This document shows positions 55,732-64,000 of a DNA stretch of 64,000 nt, piece by piece. Under the pieces are notes generated by a model. The model had not been told where the DNA came from. It saw nothing but the letters and a program-made list of their open reading frames with translations, and did not search any database. The stretch is from Humulus lupulus (lineage: Eukaryota > Streptophyta > Magnoliopsida > Rosales > Cannabaceae): the NCBI RefSeq assembly GCF_963169125.1, contig NC_084797.1, positions 103,255,868 to 103,319,867 of the forward strand. The letters are read 5' to 3'. Both the position numbers and the translations under genes were made by a program. Numbering within the stretch: position 1 is the stretch's first letter; each line of letters begins with the position of its first letter.

Positions 55732-57830
55732 TTTAACGACCCAAATTTGCTAATAAGTCTTAGGGGCTTGATTAGTGTGCCTGGAGGGCAATAAGTGAAT
55801 TATTGTTATAATATGTGAATATGTGATACAGATTCATGTTTAGTTGAATTAGATATGCATGTGGGCCCCGTTTGGATATTAGGGGTATGTTTGTGATTTT
55901 AGCCCGTTGAGGGCATAAATGTGATAAATGTGTTATGTTGGTGATATATCTGTGTAGCACGATCCGAGACAGTCCTAGAGAGCCATTAGTCAAAAGTCAC
56001 AAAGGGGTTGAGAATCCGACCCGGGGCAAGTCGAGGGGTGTTACTGGTATCAGATATTTATGGGGTTACCGGGTTATGGAAATAAATATTTGGAGATATA
56101 TTTGAGGTTAGAATGTCTAGGAGGGAATATGGGGGAAATTTACCATTTTACCCTCGGGGGACGTTTTTGGCACCCCGAGCTTTGAAATAACCTTATAGAC
56201 TTAAGTTGAATAAAACAAAATCGGGAATCATTTAGATCTCTCTAAACAGACCCACTCTCTCTTCCCTCACTCTGTTTTCTCTTCTACACTTGAAGGCATA
56301 GTGATATTTTGGAGGAAAACCAGTCAAGAACTAAGGAATTGGAGTTGAGTTGAGGATTCAATTGTGTATAAGGTAAGCTTTCTGATATGTTGAGTTATGT
56401 TAATTGCAGCTGAATTCTGTTGATATTGGGTGTTAGGATTTAGACATTCATGGTTTGGATTCTAGGACTGGTTTTGATTGCTTGATGGGTGTGGGAATTA
56501 GTTCTTGAGTTTGTTGGTATGTTTAGGTTGCATGAGTATGAATCCTGGATTTAATTCTGAGGTTGGGGGTGATTTTGGTTGAGATATGTGGGGTTTGGCT
56601 CAAAGAAAATGCAAGGGAAGTGGTGTTTTTTTGGGTTTGGAGGCGAGGGCCGCAGCCCGTGTGCACGTGTGGCCTTGGGAGGCCATGGAGCTCAAGGGGC
56701 GCCGCGGTGCTTGGCCAAGCATGTCGCGGCCCGTGTGTGTGTCCAGGTAGGTGTCTAGCCTCTGTTTTGAGGCTAGCCGCAGCTCTTGTGGGGTGGGACG
56801 CAGCCCTAGTTCAAGGTGCAGGGAGTTTTGTGGGTTTTGACTTGGGAACGTAATTGCGAAGGCTCGGGATGGATTTTGTCACCTAGATTGATAGAATTCA
56901 AGGTCCCGGAGATTAGAATTATGGCTTAATGCCATTTAGTGGATTAGAACATGATGGATGAAATTGTTAATGTGTTGTGACTAGGGTTCCGGCGAGGCTC
57001 GGACTAGGGAACTGTGCTCGGGACATTGGTGCCTAGAAAGATCGGGACACAGGTAAGAAAACTATTGTTTCCATAGAGCTTGTGTTGCAGGGCTCGACCC
57101 CTATATGGTTGTGTTGCGGAGCATGGCCCTTTGACTGAATTTATGTGTGTTATGATACTTGTTTAGTATATTATGTGTATGTATTAATGATGGAACGCGA
57201 TGGCCGGGAACAACGAAGGCCAAGAACGGCAAGGGGCCGGGAGCAGCGTTTTGCACGCGCAGTGCGAGTTGCCAAGGTAAGACCCCGAGGGATACTTGGG
57301 ATATCCTTACGGTTTAGACCGCGAACCCAGTGCCTGGTAAAGCACCTGGGATGACATGGTCGTACATGTATGACCTGGTGTTGGCTTGCTTTTATATTAA
57401 GTGTTTGATATACGTTTATTATCTGCTTGTGAGGGTTTTCTTGCTGGGCTTTGGCTCACAGGTGCTCTATGGTGCAGGTAAAGGCAAAGGGAGAGTTGAT
57501 CAACCTTGAGTTCGACGAGCGGGACGAGCGGCGCGTACATGTCCGATCTGTCTGGCTGTCATGGCCAGGGGTATTTTGGGAGATGTTTGTACAAAACTTG
57601 AATTTTTTCGTTTAGTCGATTCTAACTAAATTTTGTGTTGTAAATATTTCTAAACAAAGTTTTTGGGATCCCAAATGTTATATATCCTGTAATTTTCAAT
57701 GAAAGGATTATTTTCAAGTTTGTGACTCTGATTACGATTTAATTACACTTTTGTCTTAAAACCTCTATTAGTGAGTTAATTGCACATTTAAACTAACTTA
57801 GTAACGGCTCTAAGGTAGTAGGGTGTTACA
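55732..57830 (+). repeat. TE11: solo LTR of the TE4-type subfamily
   Basis: It starts TTTAACGACCC (TG mutated to TT) and ends GTGTTACA, flanked by CTATG on both sides (55727-55731 and 57831-57835), a perfect 5-bp duplication. The first bases are nearer to the TE4 LTR (read on its own strand) than to TE9. No primer site or interior follows, so it is a solo LTR. The G+C-rich word cluster is at about 56645-56810. Small frames inside are incidental. Confidence 0.93.
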
Positions 57831-57835
57831 CTATG

Positions 57836-58299
57836 GGTACAGAGTTGCGGTTTAGTATCGCTTATCATCCTCAGACGGATGGGCAGTTTGAGAGGACGAT
57901 TCAGATACTAGAGGATATGTTACGAGCCTGTGTGCTAGATTTTGAGGGATCTTGGAGTAAGTATCTCCCTTTGATTGATTTTTTTGTACAATAACAGTTA
58001 TCAGGCGACTATCGGAGTGGCTCCATATGAGATGTTATATGGGAGAAAGTACAGAACACCCATTCATTGGGATGAAATGGGTGAGAGGAGGTATCTAGGA
58101 CCTGATGTTGTTCAGAGGACCAATGAGGAAACTGAGAAGATCAGAGCTAGAATACTCGCCTCCCAGAGTGAGCAAAAGAGTTACTCATACTTGAGACACA
58201 AGAGCGTAGAGTTTTAAGTCGGTGTCCATGTGTTTCTCAGAGTTTCTCACTTAAGAGGGGTGAAACGGTTTGGTGTACTGAGCAAGCTGAGCCCTAGGT
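57836..58299 (+). pseudogene. pol: TE9 integrase C-terminal core part, resumed after TE11
   Basis: It resumes with GTELRFSIAYHPQTDGQFERT, carrying the catalytic Glu, in the frame that ended at 55731. A frameshift near 57985 precedes the open piece 57975-58217 (NNSYQATIGVAPYEMLYGRK, HWDEMGERRYLGPDV). A TAA at 58215 then follows VEF where TE4 continues VEFQVGDHVFLRV. Confidence 0.85.
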
Positions 58300-58635
58300 T
58301 TGTTGGCCCCTCTGAGATTCTGGAACGGGTTGGAGATAGCTTACAGATTGGCGATGCCTTTAGCTCTATCAGGGGTTCACAATGTGTTTCATGTATTCAT
58401 GCTCCGAAAGTATGTATCAGATTCTATGCAAGTGCTGAGTTATGAGAACTTAGAGCTGGATCAGGATTTATCGTATAAAGAGAAGTCGGTTCAAATTCTC
58501 GACCAAAAGGATAAAATCTAGGGGAGCAAGACCATCGCCTTAGTGAAGGTGCTATGGAGGAACATCAAAGTGGAATAGGTGACTTGGGAACATGAGACAA
58601 ATATGCAGGATCGATATCCCGAGTTATTCAAGTAA
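58300..58635 (+). pseudogene. pol: TE9 integrase end and chromodomain-type tail
   Basis: GVLSKLSPRFVGPSEILERVG and, in the open frame 58300-58521, AYRLAMPLALSGVHNVFHVF then LELDQDLSYKEKSVQILDQKDK. A TAG ends it, then GSKTIALVKVLWRN is still legible in the same frame, with a TAG at 58575-58577. The natural end is ELFK-stop at 58633-58635. The tail is the same chromodomain-type as in TE4. Confidence 0.85.
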
Positions 58636-58657
58636 TTTCGAGGATGAAATTTCTGCA

Positions 58658-58670
58658 AGGAGAGGATAGT
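58658..58670 (+). other. TE9 polypurine tract
   Basis: AGGAGAGGATAGT directly before the 3' LTR, one base different from the TE1 and TE4 tracts. Confidence 0.75.
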
Positions 58671-60391
58671 TGTAGCGTCCCAAATTTGCTAATAAGGCTT
58701 AGAGCCTTGATTAGTATGTCGGGAAGGCAATAATTGATTTAATTACGTTAATATATGAGTTTGATGATTATGTGATTAGAAATGCATGTTTAGGTGAATT
58801 AAATATTTGTGTATATTATGATTGATACCACAAGTGAGTGGTGATATATTCGTGATGCATGATTCGAGATGGTCCTAGGGAGCAGTTTAGCTAGATAGTC
58901 ACAACGAGATCGTATACCCAGCTCGGGAGGAGGCTAGGGGTATTTTGGGGACGTAATATGTGTTCGAGATTTATCAAGTAATGGGTAGTAATTTAGCAAT
59001 GATTTGGACATGTCGGGATTAAACAGGGATTTATAGGAATACTCGAGGACTAACGGAATGTGGCAATTGATGAAATTGCCCTTGGTAGCACTTGGGGATT
59101 TGGATAGACTTAAGGGGAATTTTAGACTTTTGGAAAGGGATAGATTTAGACCCCTTTGATTACAGAGACTCTAGAGAGACTTGGAAAGAAACAGAAGAGG
59201 AAAGAAAAACAACAAAGTATCTCAACTCTTGCCCTCTCTCTCTCGGCTATCTCTCTCATCCTCTTACGGACTTCTCTTAACTTTGGAATTTTGGACAAGA
59301 AACTCATAAACTAAAGCTCTGAACTTGGGGAAGATAAGCTTAGGGTGATGGAGAGCTAGTTTAAGCTTGAAATTTTCATTGAGGTAAGGTTACTTGCATG
59401 TTTTGGTGATCAATTCTGTTGAAAATGATACTTAGTTAAGTTTTGGACTTAAGATTGACTTTGGTCAAAATTAGGGTGAATTAGTAAGCTTTCTGGGGTA
59501 CCAGGACTACTTAAGGTGTAGTAGAGTAATTGTGGGGCTTGACTCTGACTTTGGGGTGTGTTTAGATTGATTTTCAGGGAGGTGAGCTCGTAAAAAATCA
59601 TGGGAATTCTAGGTTTGGAGGCTTGAGCCACGGCCCTGTTCTTTAGGCATCGCGGCCCGTGTGTGTTGAAGAGGTTGGAAAGCCCCTGTTTGCCTAGGCG
59701 CACTGCGGTGCAAGGTATACTGCACCGCGGCTCATGTCCCTTAGTAGATAGGCCTTTTTCCTCGGACTTGAGCGTGCCGCAGCCCTTAAGGGGATGGGCC
59801 GCGGCTCAAATGCAAAGTAATGGTTGTTTAAATGTTTTCAACTTGGGAACTCAAATTTTAAGGCTCGGGAAGGATTTTACAATCTGAATTGGTAGAATCC
59901 AAGGTCCCGGAGGCTAGATTTATATTATGAAGTTATTTGTTGGTTTGGAACTTGATGGATGGTTATTCTGAATGTGTTGTGACTAGGTTTTCAATGAGGC
60001 TCGGGTTAAGGGACTGTGCTTGGGATTGCGGTGCTCAGATAGCTCGGGACACAGGTAAGAAAACTGTTGTACCCGTAGAGCACAGTGTGGCCCGATTGTT
60101 TGTATTGCGGGGTGTAGCCCTATTTTTTGTATTGCATGGCATAGCCCTAATGATTGTATTTCAGGGTGTGGCCCTAATGTTTATAGTCAGTATATGTTTA
60201 AATATCTGTTGATATTGTGTTATGTGATGCATATTTGTGGATGAACGGCAAAGGCCGGGAACGGTGAAGGCCAAGAACAGCAAGAAGCCGAGTACAGCAA
60301 AGGGATGGGATCGGTGTTGAGCACGCTGAGTGCAGGTCGTTAGGGCAAGACCCTCCTAGGGTGCTGGACCCACCCTCTCTGTGAAGACCAT
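58671..60391 (+). repeat. TE9 3' LTR, cut by TE12
   Basis: It starts TGTAGCGTCCC and follows the 5' LTR up to GAAGACCAT at 60391. Relative to the 5' copy it lacks about 60-70 bases near 58800 and has an extra ~90 bases near 59150-59240. The G+C-rich word cluster is at about 59630-59810 and the GTGTGGCCC repeats at 60080-60190. About 500 bases of the LTR lie beyond the Copia insertion. Confidence 0.88.
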
Positions 60392-60553
60392 TGTTAGAAT
60401 AATTAGCTATAAATTAGCTAGAAGATAGGGTCAATTGTAATTATTTCGTTTCCCATTTTCTCTCATACTTTCCTATTTTAGTTTCTCCTAGGTTGTATAA
60501 ATATATGAAATTCACATGAATAAAACATACAATTCTATTCACCATTCTCTACA
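60392..60553 (+). repeat. TE12 5' LTR
   Basis: It starts TGTTAGAATAATTAGC and ends TTCTCTACA directly before the primer site; 162 bases. A TATA box lies at 60496-60503 and an AATAAA signal at 60519-60524. It is unusually short compared with the other elements here. Confidence 0.85.
60496..60503 (+). promoter_or_regulatory. TATA box of TE12 LTR
   Basis: TATAAATA, followed 16 bases later by AATAAA, the polyadenylation-type signal. Confidence 0.6.
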
Positions 60554-60565
60554 TGGTATCAGAGC
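60554..60565 (+). other. TE12 primer-binding site (initiator Met tRNA)
   Basis: TGGTATCAGAGC abuts the LTR without a spacer. Confidence 0.88.
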
Positions 60566-61009
60566 AATACTTAGAATTGTGATTCGAAATTCGAAATTAG
60601 AGTTCATAAAAAAAAAAAAAGATTAGGGTTTGAGTTTAGGGTTCCTTTTTCGGAAACCCTAGTTGGAGTGCGAGTTTATTCTCACCGCCCACATAGACGG
60701 ATTGCCCAGCCGTCGATCTGCAAAACCCCAAATTCCGGCAGCCAGATTCACCGCGCGTGGGCCCCACGCGCCGCCAATTGCCGCCGCCCCGACTCCCACA
60801 CGCCGGCGCATGAGGGCGCGTCCGGCCTCTTTTCCGATGACGGTGAACGTCCATCACGCTCCCGGCCCTTCTCCGTCCTCCTTGCATCGGTCTCCGGCGG
60901 TTCTTCTCATTTTGTGGTTTGATACTTTTGCCTTCTTTGTGTTTGGGTGTTCATTCTTTGGTGTTTGCTTACTTCCTTTTCTCTTTCAATTGTTTTTGCT
61001 TTCGAGATT
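60566..61009 (+). other. TE12 leader
   Basis: About 440 bases between the primer site and the gag start. The middle is G+C-rich (60700-60860). Frames of up to 119 codons here (60663-61022) do not match anything I recognise and precede the gag start, so I do not call them genes. Confidence 0.6.
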
Positions 61010-61458
61010 ATGGCAGAGATAAAATCAGATTCGAAATCAGTAGTTGTTTCTGATGTGGTTCCCGTGATGTCTAAAATCACGGACCATAAATTGATTGGTT
61101 CGAATTATTTGGAATGGAGTAAGACGATTCGACTGTATCTGAGGAGTATTGACAAAGATGATCACTTGACTAACGATCCTCCCAAAGAAAAATACGATTC
61201 AAGAAAAATATGGCTCCATGAGGATGCTCGCTTGTTTCTTCAAATTCGAAATTCTATCGATAATGAGGTAATTAGTTTGATTAATCATTGTGAATTGGTT
61301 AAAGAACTAATGGATTTACTTGGAGTTTTTGTGTTCTGGCAAAGACAACATATCTCGCATATATGATGTTTGCAAAGCCTTTTATCGTGCGAAGAAACAA
61401 GATCAGTCTCTTATGAGTTACTTTATGGCATTTAAAAAAAACACATGAAGAGCTTAAT
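61010..61458 (+). pseudogene. gag: TE12 gag N-terminal part, frameshifted
   Basis: The start at 61010 (MAEIKSDSKSVVVSDVVPVM) is preferred over the upstream ATG at 60947 because the residues before it are hydrophobic and unlike gag. The Copia gag block LIGSNYLEWSKTIRLYLRSI follows, then DARLFLQIRNSIDNEVI. The frame is lost near 61330. SGKDNIS and KAFYRAKKQDQSLMSYF continue in the next frame to the A8 run ending at 61441, where an extra A restores the frame of the next part. Confidence 0.88.
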
Positions 61459-62469
61459 GTGTTATTGCCATTTAGTCCTGATGTGAAGGTTCAACAGCGC
61501 CAACGAGAGCAGATGGCTATTATGAGTTTTCTTGCAGGACTCTCATCTGAATTTAACTCTACAAAGTCACAAGTTCTCTCTGGTTCTGATGTCTCCTCTT
61601 TACAAGATGTGTTTACTCGTGTTCTTCACACAGAAACTACCTCTTCCACTCCTCTTAATAGCACCTTGGTGAATCGTAACAATTCTGCACCATGGAAAAA
61701 CTCTACTCCAAGTGGATACAAAGGAGGTAATTCACAAGGACCTAATAATCGAACACCAGATTCCGGGAGCATCATGTGCAACTATTGTAAGAAACCAAGC
61801 CACACCAAGTTTGAGTGTAGGAAGTTACAATTCAAAAATCAGAAAAAACACTCTGCTAATATTGCAAGCACTAGTGATGCATCTGACAAATCAGTCCTTA
61901 TTTCTGCTGATGAATTTGCCAAGTTCTCGAGGTATCAGGAATCACTTAAGTCTTCATCTCTTTCTGTCACTGCGATAGCTGATTCAGGTAACTCTAATGC
62001 ATGCCTTCTTTCCACATCCTCAAAATGGGTCATTGATTCTGGTGCCACAGATCATATGACAGGTAATTTCAGTCTCTTTTCCACTTTTCAGTCTCATAGT
62101 CCCAGTTCTACTGTAACCTTAGCTGATGGATCACCATCTTCTGTTCTTGGATCTGGCACTGTTGCTCCCACACCTTTGCTCACTTTTTCATCAGTCTTAC
62201 ATTTACCTAATTTGTCCTTTAATTTGCTTTCTGTTAGTCAAATCACTCGTAATCTAAACTGTTCAATCTCATTCTTTCCCGATCATTGTTTGTTTCAGGA
62301 TCTTATGACGAAGAAGATTATTGGTAAAGGACATGAATCTGGCGGCCTGTATGTTCTTGATCCACTTCCACCAGCCTCTATTGCTTGTCTGAGTGTTGCT
62401 TCCGCTTTTGAGGCTCATTTTCGTTTGGGCCATCCATCCCTTCCTCTGCTCAAGAAACTTTGTCCCTAG
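61459..62469 (+). pseudogene. gag-pol: TE12 gag C-terminus, protease and pre-integrase part
   Basis: The 336-codon open frame holds the gag end (QREQMAIMSFLAGLSSEF), a zinc knuckle Cys107, Cys110, His115, Cys120, and the protease active site DSGATDHM with Asp193. The pre-integrase block ends with AHFRLGHPSLPLL, giving the two His of the integrase zinc finger. The TAG at 62467-62469 splits LCP from YSKVSS where Gln would fit. The start given is a phase break (the A run) and not a true start codon. Confidence 0.9.
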
Positions 62470-62892
62470 TATAGTAAGGTGTCTTCATTAGATTGTGAGT
62501 CATGTCAGTTTGCCAAACATCATCGTGTTAGTTTGAGTCCTCGAGTCAATAAACGTGCTAGTGTTCCTTTTGAGTTAGTTCATTCTGATGTTTGGGGTCC
62601 TTCTCCTATTTTGTCTCAACCTGGATTCAGGTATTTTGTTACTTTTGTGGATGATTATTCTCATGTAACTTGGTTATATTTAATGAAAAATCGTTCTGAG
62701 TTGTTTTCTATATTTTGTGCTTTTTGTGCTAAGATTCAAAATCAATTTAATGTGTATGTTCGTACTTTTCGAAGTGATAATGCCAAAGAGTACACATCTG
62801 CTCAATTTCAATCTTACATGACCTCTAATGGCATGCTTCTTGAAACTTCTTGTGTTGATACTGCACCTTCAAAATGGTGTAGCAGAACGTAA
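62470..62892 (+). pseudogene. pol: TE12 integrase zinc finger end and core
   Basis: In frame with the piece before. DCESCQFAKHH supplies the Cys pair of the zinc finger; the first catalytic Asp is Asp37 (HSDVWGPS) and the second Asp100 (RSDNAKEY) counted from 62479. A one-base frameshift near 62865 lies just before the catalytic Glu, which is read in the next frame (GVAERKN). Confidence 0.9.
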
Positions 62893-64000
62893 AAACAGAC
62901 ATCTTCTTGAAACTGCACGTGCCCTCTTGTTTCAAATGAAAGTTCCTAAACCTTTTTGGGCCAATGCAGTTTCCACATCATGCTTTCTTATTAATCGCAT
63001 GCCATCCTCTGTACTTAATGGTGAGATCCCATTTAAAATTCTTTTTCTTGGTAAGTCATTGTTTCCAGTTGCTCCTCGGGTATTTGGCAGTGTTTGTTTT
63101 GCTCGTGATGTCCGACCACATGTCACCAAATTAGACCCTAAGTCATTAAAGTGTGTCTTTCTTGGTTATTCTCCTCTTCAGAAAGGGTATAGGTGTTATT
63201 TTCCTGATCTCAACAAATATCTTGTTTCTATTGATGTTACTTTTGTGGAAAATACACCTTATTTTTCATCTTCACCTACTCCTACTCGTCAGGGGGAGGA
63301 TGATGATTTGTTGGTATATTCTGTCACATCCTCTGCACCTGATACATGTTCTGACGAGTCTCTTGTTCCTTCACCTGCCTCAGCCATAGCTCCCGCAATG
63401 CCTACACCTCCACCACCTCCACCACCTCCACCACTTCCTAAGCCTCCTATAGTGTACACCAGGCGTCCACCTCCTCCACCTCCCATTTCATGTCCTGCAC
63501 CTGCATCTTCATCATCAGATCTGGAACTCAAAGATGACCTTCCCATTGCACTACGTAAAGGTAAACGCCAATGTACATACCTTATTTCTTCCTTTGTTTC
63601 TTATAATCATCTCTCCTCTTCTTCTTGCTCTTTTATTGCTTCTCTTGATTCTATCACTATTCCTAAAACTGTTCGTGAAGCAATGTCTCATTTTGGCTGG
63701 CTTGCTGCAATGATAGAAGAGATGAATGCTGTAGTTGCAAATGGTACTTGGGACTTGGTTAATTTGCCTTCAAGAAAATGGGCCATAGGGTGCAAATGGG
63801 TGTTTACGGTTAAAGTCAATCCGGATGGAACAATTGCTCGCTTAAAGGCCCGTCTTGTTGCCAAGGGTTATGCTCAAACTTATGGAGTGGACTATTGTGA
63901 TACTTTTTCTCCTGTTGCTAAACTCACATCTATTCGACTGTTCATTTCCATGGCAGCTACTCATCATTGGCCTTTGCATCAGCTTGATATTAAAAATGCT
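62873..64000 (+). pseudogene. pol: TE12 integrase end, proline-rich linker and RT start
   Basis: One uninterrupted frame runs from about 62873 to the window edge (about 376 codons). It begins at the integrase Glu ([18 protein letters not shown]), passes [19 protein letters not shown] and [17 protein letters not shown], then a proline-rich linker (63400-63490, with PPPPPPPPP and RRPPPPPP). The RT N-terminus follows: [60 protein letters not shown] and the block ending at LDIKNA, where the window ends. This stretch is otherwise intact. Confidence 0.9.

Larger units (their letters stand above)
47547..60391 (+). mobile_element. TE9: Tekay/Del-like chromovirus carrying three later insertions
   Basis: 5' LTR 47547-51663, primer site, gag-pol, polypurine tract and partial 3' LTR from 58671. 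Within it are TE10 (47865-49753), TE11 (55732-57830) and TE12 (from 60392). Without TE10 the 5' LTR is about 2.2 kb, and without TE11 the interior is about 4.9 kb, matching TE4 in size and order. It is inserted in TE8. The coding part has many more stops and frameshifts than TE4, so it is probably older or more decayed. Confidence 0.9.
60392..64000 (+). mobile_element. TE12: Ty1/Copia element (5' part, runs off the window)
   Basis: A 162-base LTR, primer site, leader, gag, protease, integrase and the start of RT, in that order, are typical of Ty1/Copia (integrase before RT). It is inserted in the TE9 3' LTR after GACCAT. The 3' end lies beyond 64000. The protein reads well across most of its length, with three frameshifts and one in-frame TAG, so it is fairly young. 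I do not assign a Copia lineage. Confidence 0.92.

Noticed and set aside
5979..60565. tRNA-like matches at TGGTATCAGAGC and TGGCGCCG sites
   Set aside because: These are primer-binding sites next to LTRs, complementary to tRNA 3' ends; no tRNA genes are present.
60663..61022. A 119-codon frame and overlapping frames upstream of TE12 gag
   Set aside because: They lie in the G+C-rich leader and do not resemble any Copia protein; the gag start at 61010 is in another phase context.

Overview
The window is a block of nested plant LTR retrotransposons, and I see no host gene, rRNA or tRNA gene in it. Ty3/Gypsy gag-pol domains with initiator-Met and Asp-like primer sites, 2-4 kb LTRs, a Tat-type second RNase H, chromodomain-type tails, an Athila-type solo LTR and a Ty1/Copia element all point to a flowering plant, probably a eudicot with TE-rich heterochromatin. 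I cannot name the species. Elements are numbered TE1-TE12.

1-7972 is TE1 (minus): two closely similar ~2.4 kb LTRs of a Tekay/Del-like chromovirus family around an internal region whose pol is almost unrecognisable. 7973-8670 is an orphan G+C-rich piece with 45-bp and 34-bp tandem arrays. 8671-29403 is TE2 (plus), a Tat-type Gypsy element with ~1.3 kb LTRs that carry a ~50-bp minisatellite. TE2 was hit twice: by a solo LTR, TE3 (12882-15172, target duplication GATTC), exactly before the RT domain, and by a complete minus-strand chromovirus, TE4 (17661-26858), inside the integrase gene. 29404-30438 is the only spacer; it is A+T-rich and holds a ~377-bp foldback element, TE5.

From 30439 to the right edge the elements form one nested stack in which every right end lies beyond the next insertion: TE6 (Tat-like, LTR plus gag) was entered by TE7 (minus chromovirus with a 4.4 kb LTR), whose right LTR was entered by TE8 (Tat-like, LTR plus gag and protease). 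TE8 was entered by TE9 (plus chromovirus), which itself contains an Athila-type solo LTR (TE10, duplication AATAC) in its 5' LTR, a sister-family solo LTR (TE11, duplication CTATG) in its integrase gene, and a Copia element (TE12) in its 3' LTR that runs off the window at 64000.

No gag-pol gene is intact. TE4 and TE12 are the best preserved. Many lesions in TE4, TE8 and TE9 are in-frame Gln-to-TAG or Trp-to-stop changes, and TE6 shows several in-frame TGA codons. Both patterns are what methylation-driven C-to-T decay would give. Observations most worth a second look are TE1's similar LTRs around a dead interior, the extra gag-like reading frame in the leader of TE7, the two ~188-bp arrays in TE7's LTR, the foldback element, and the hairpin and minisatellite structures in the TE2 and TE8 LTRs.
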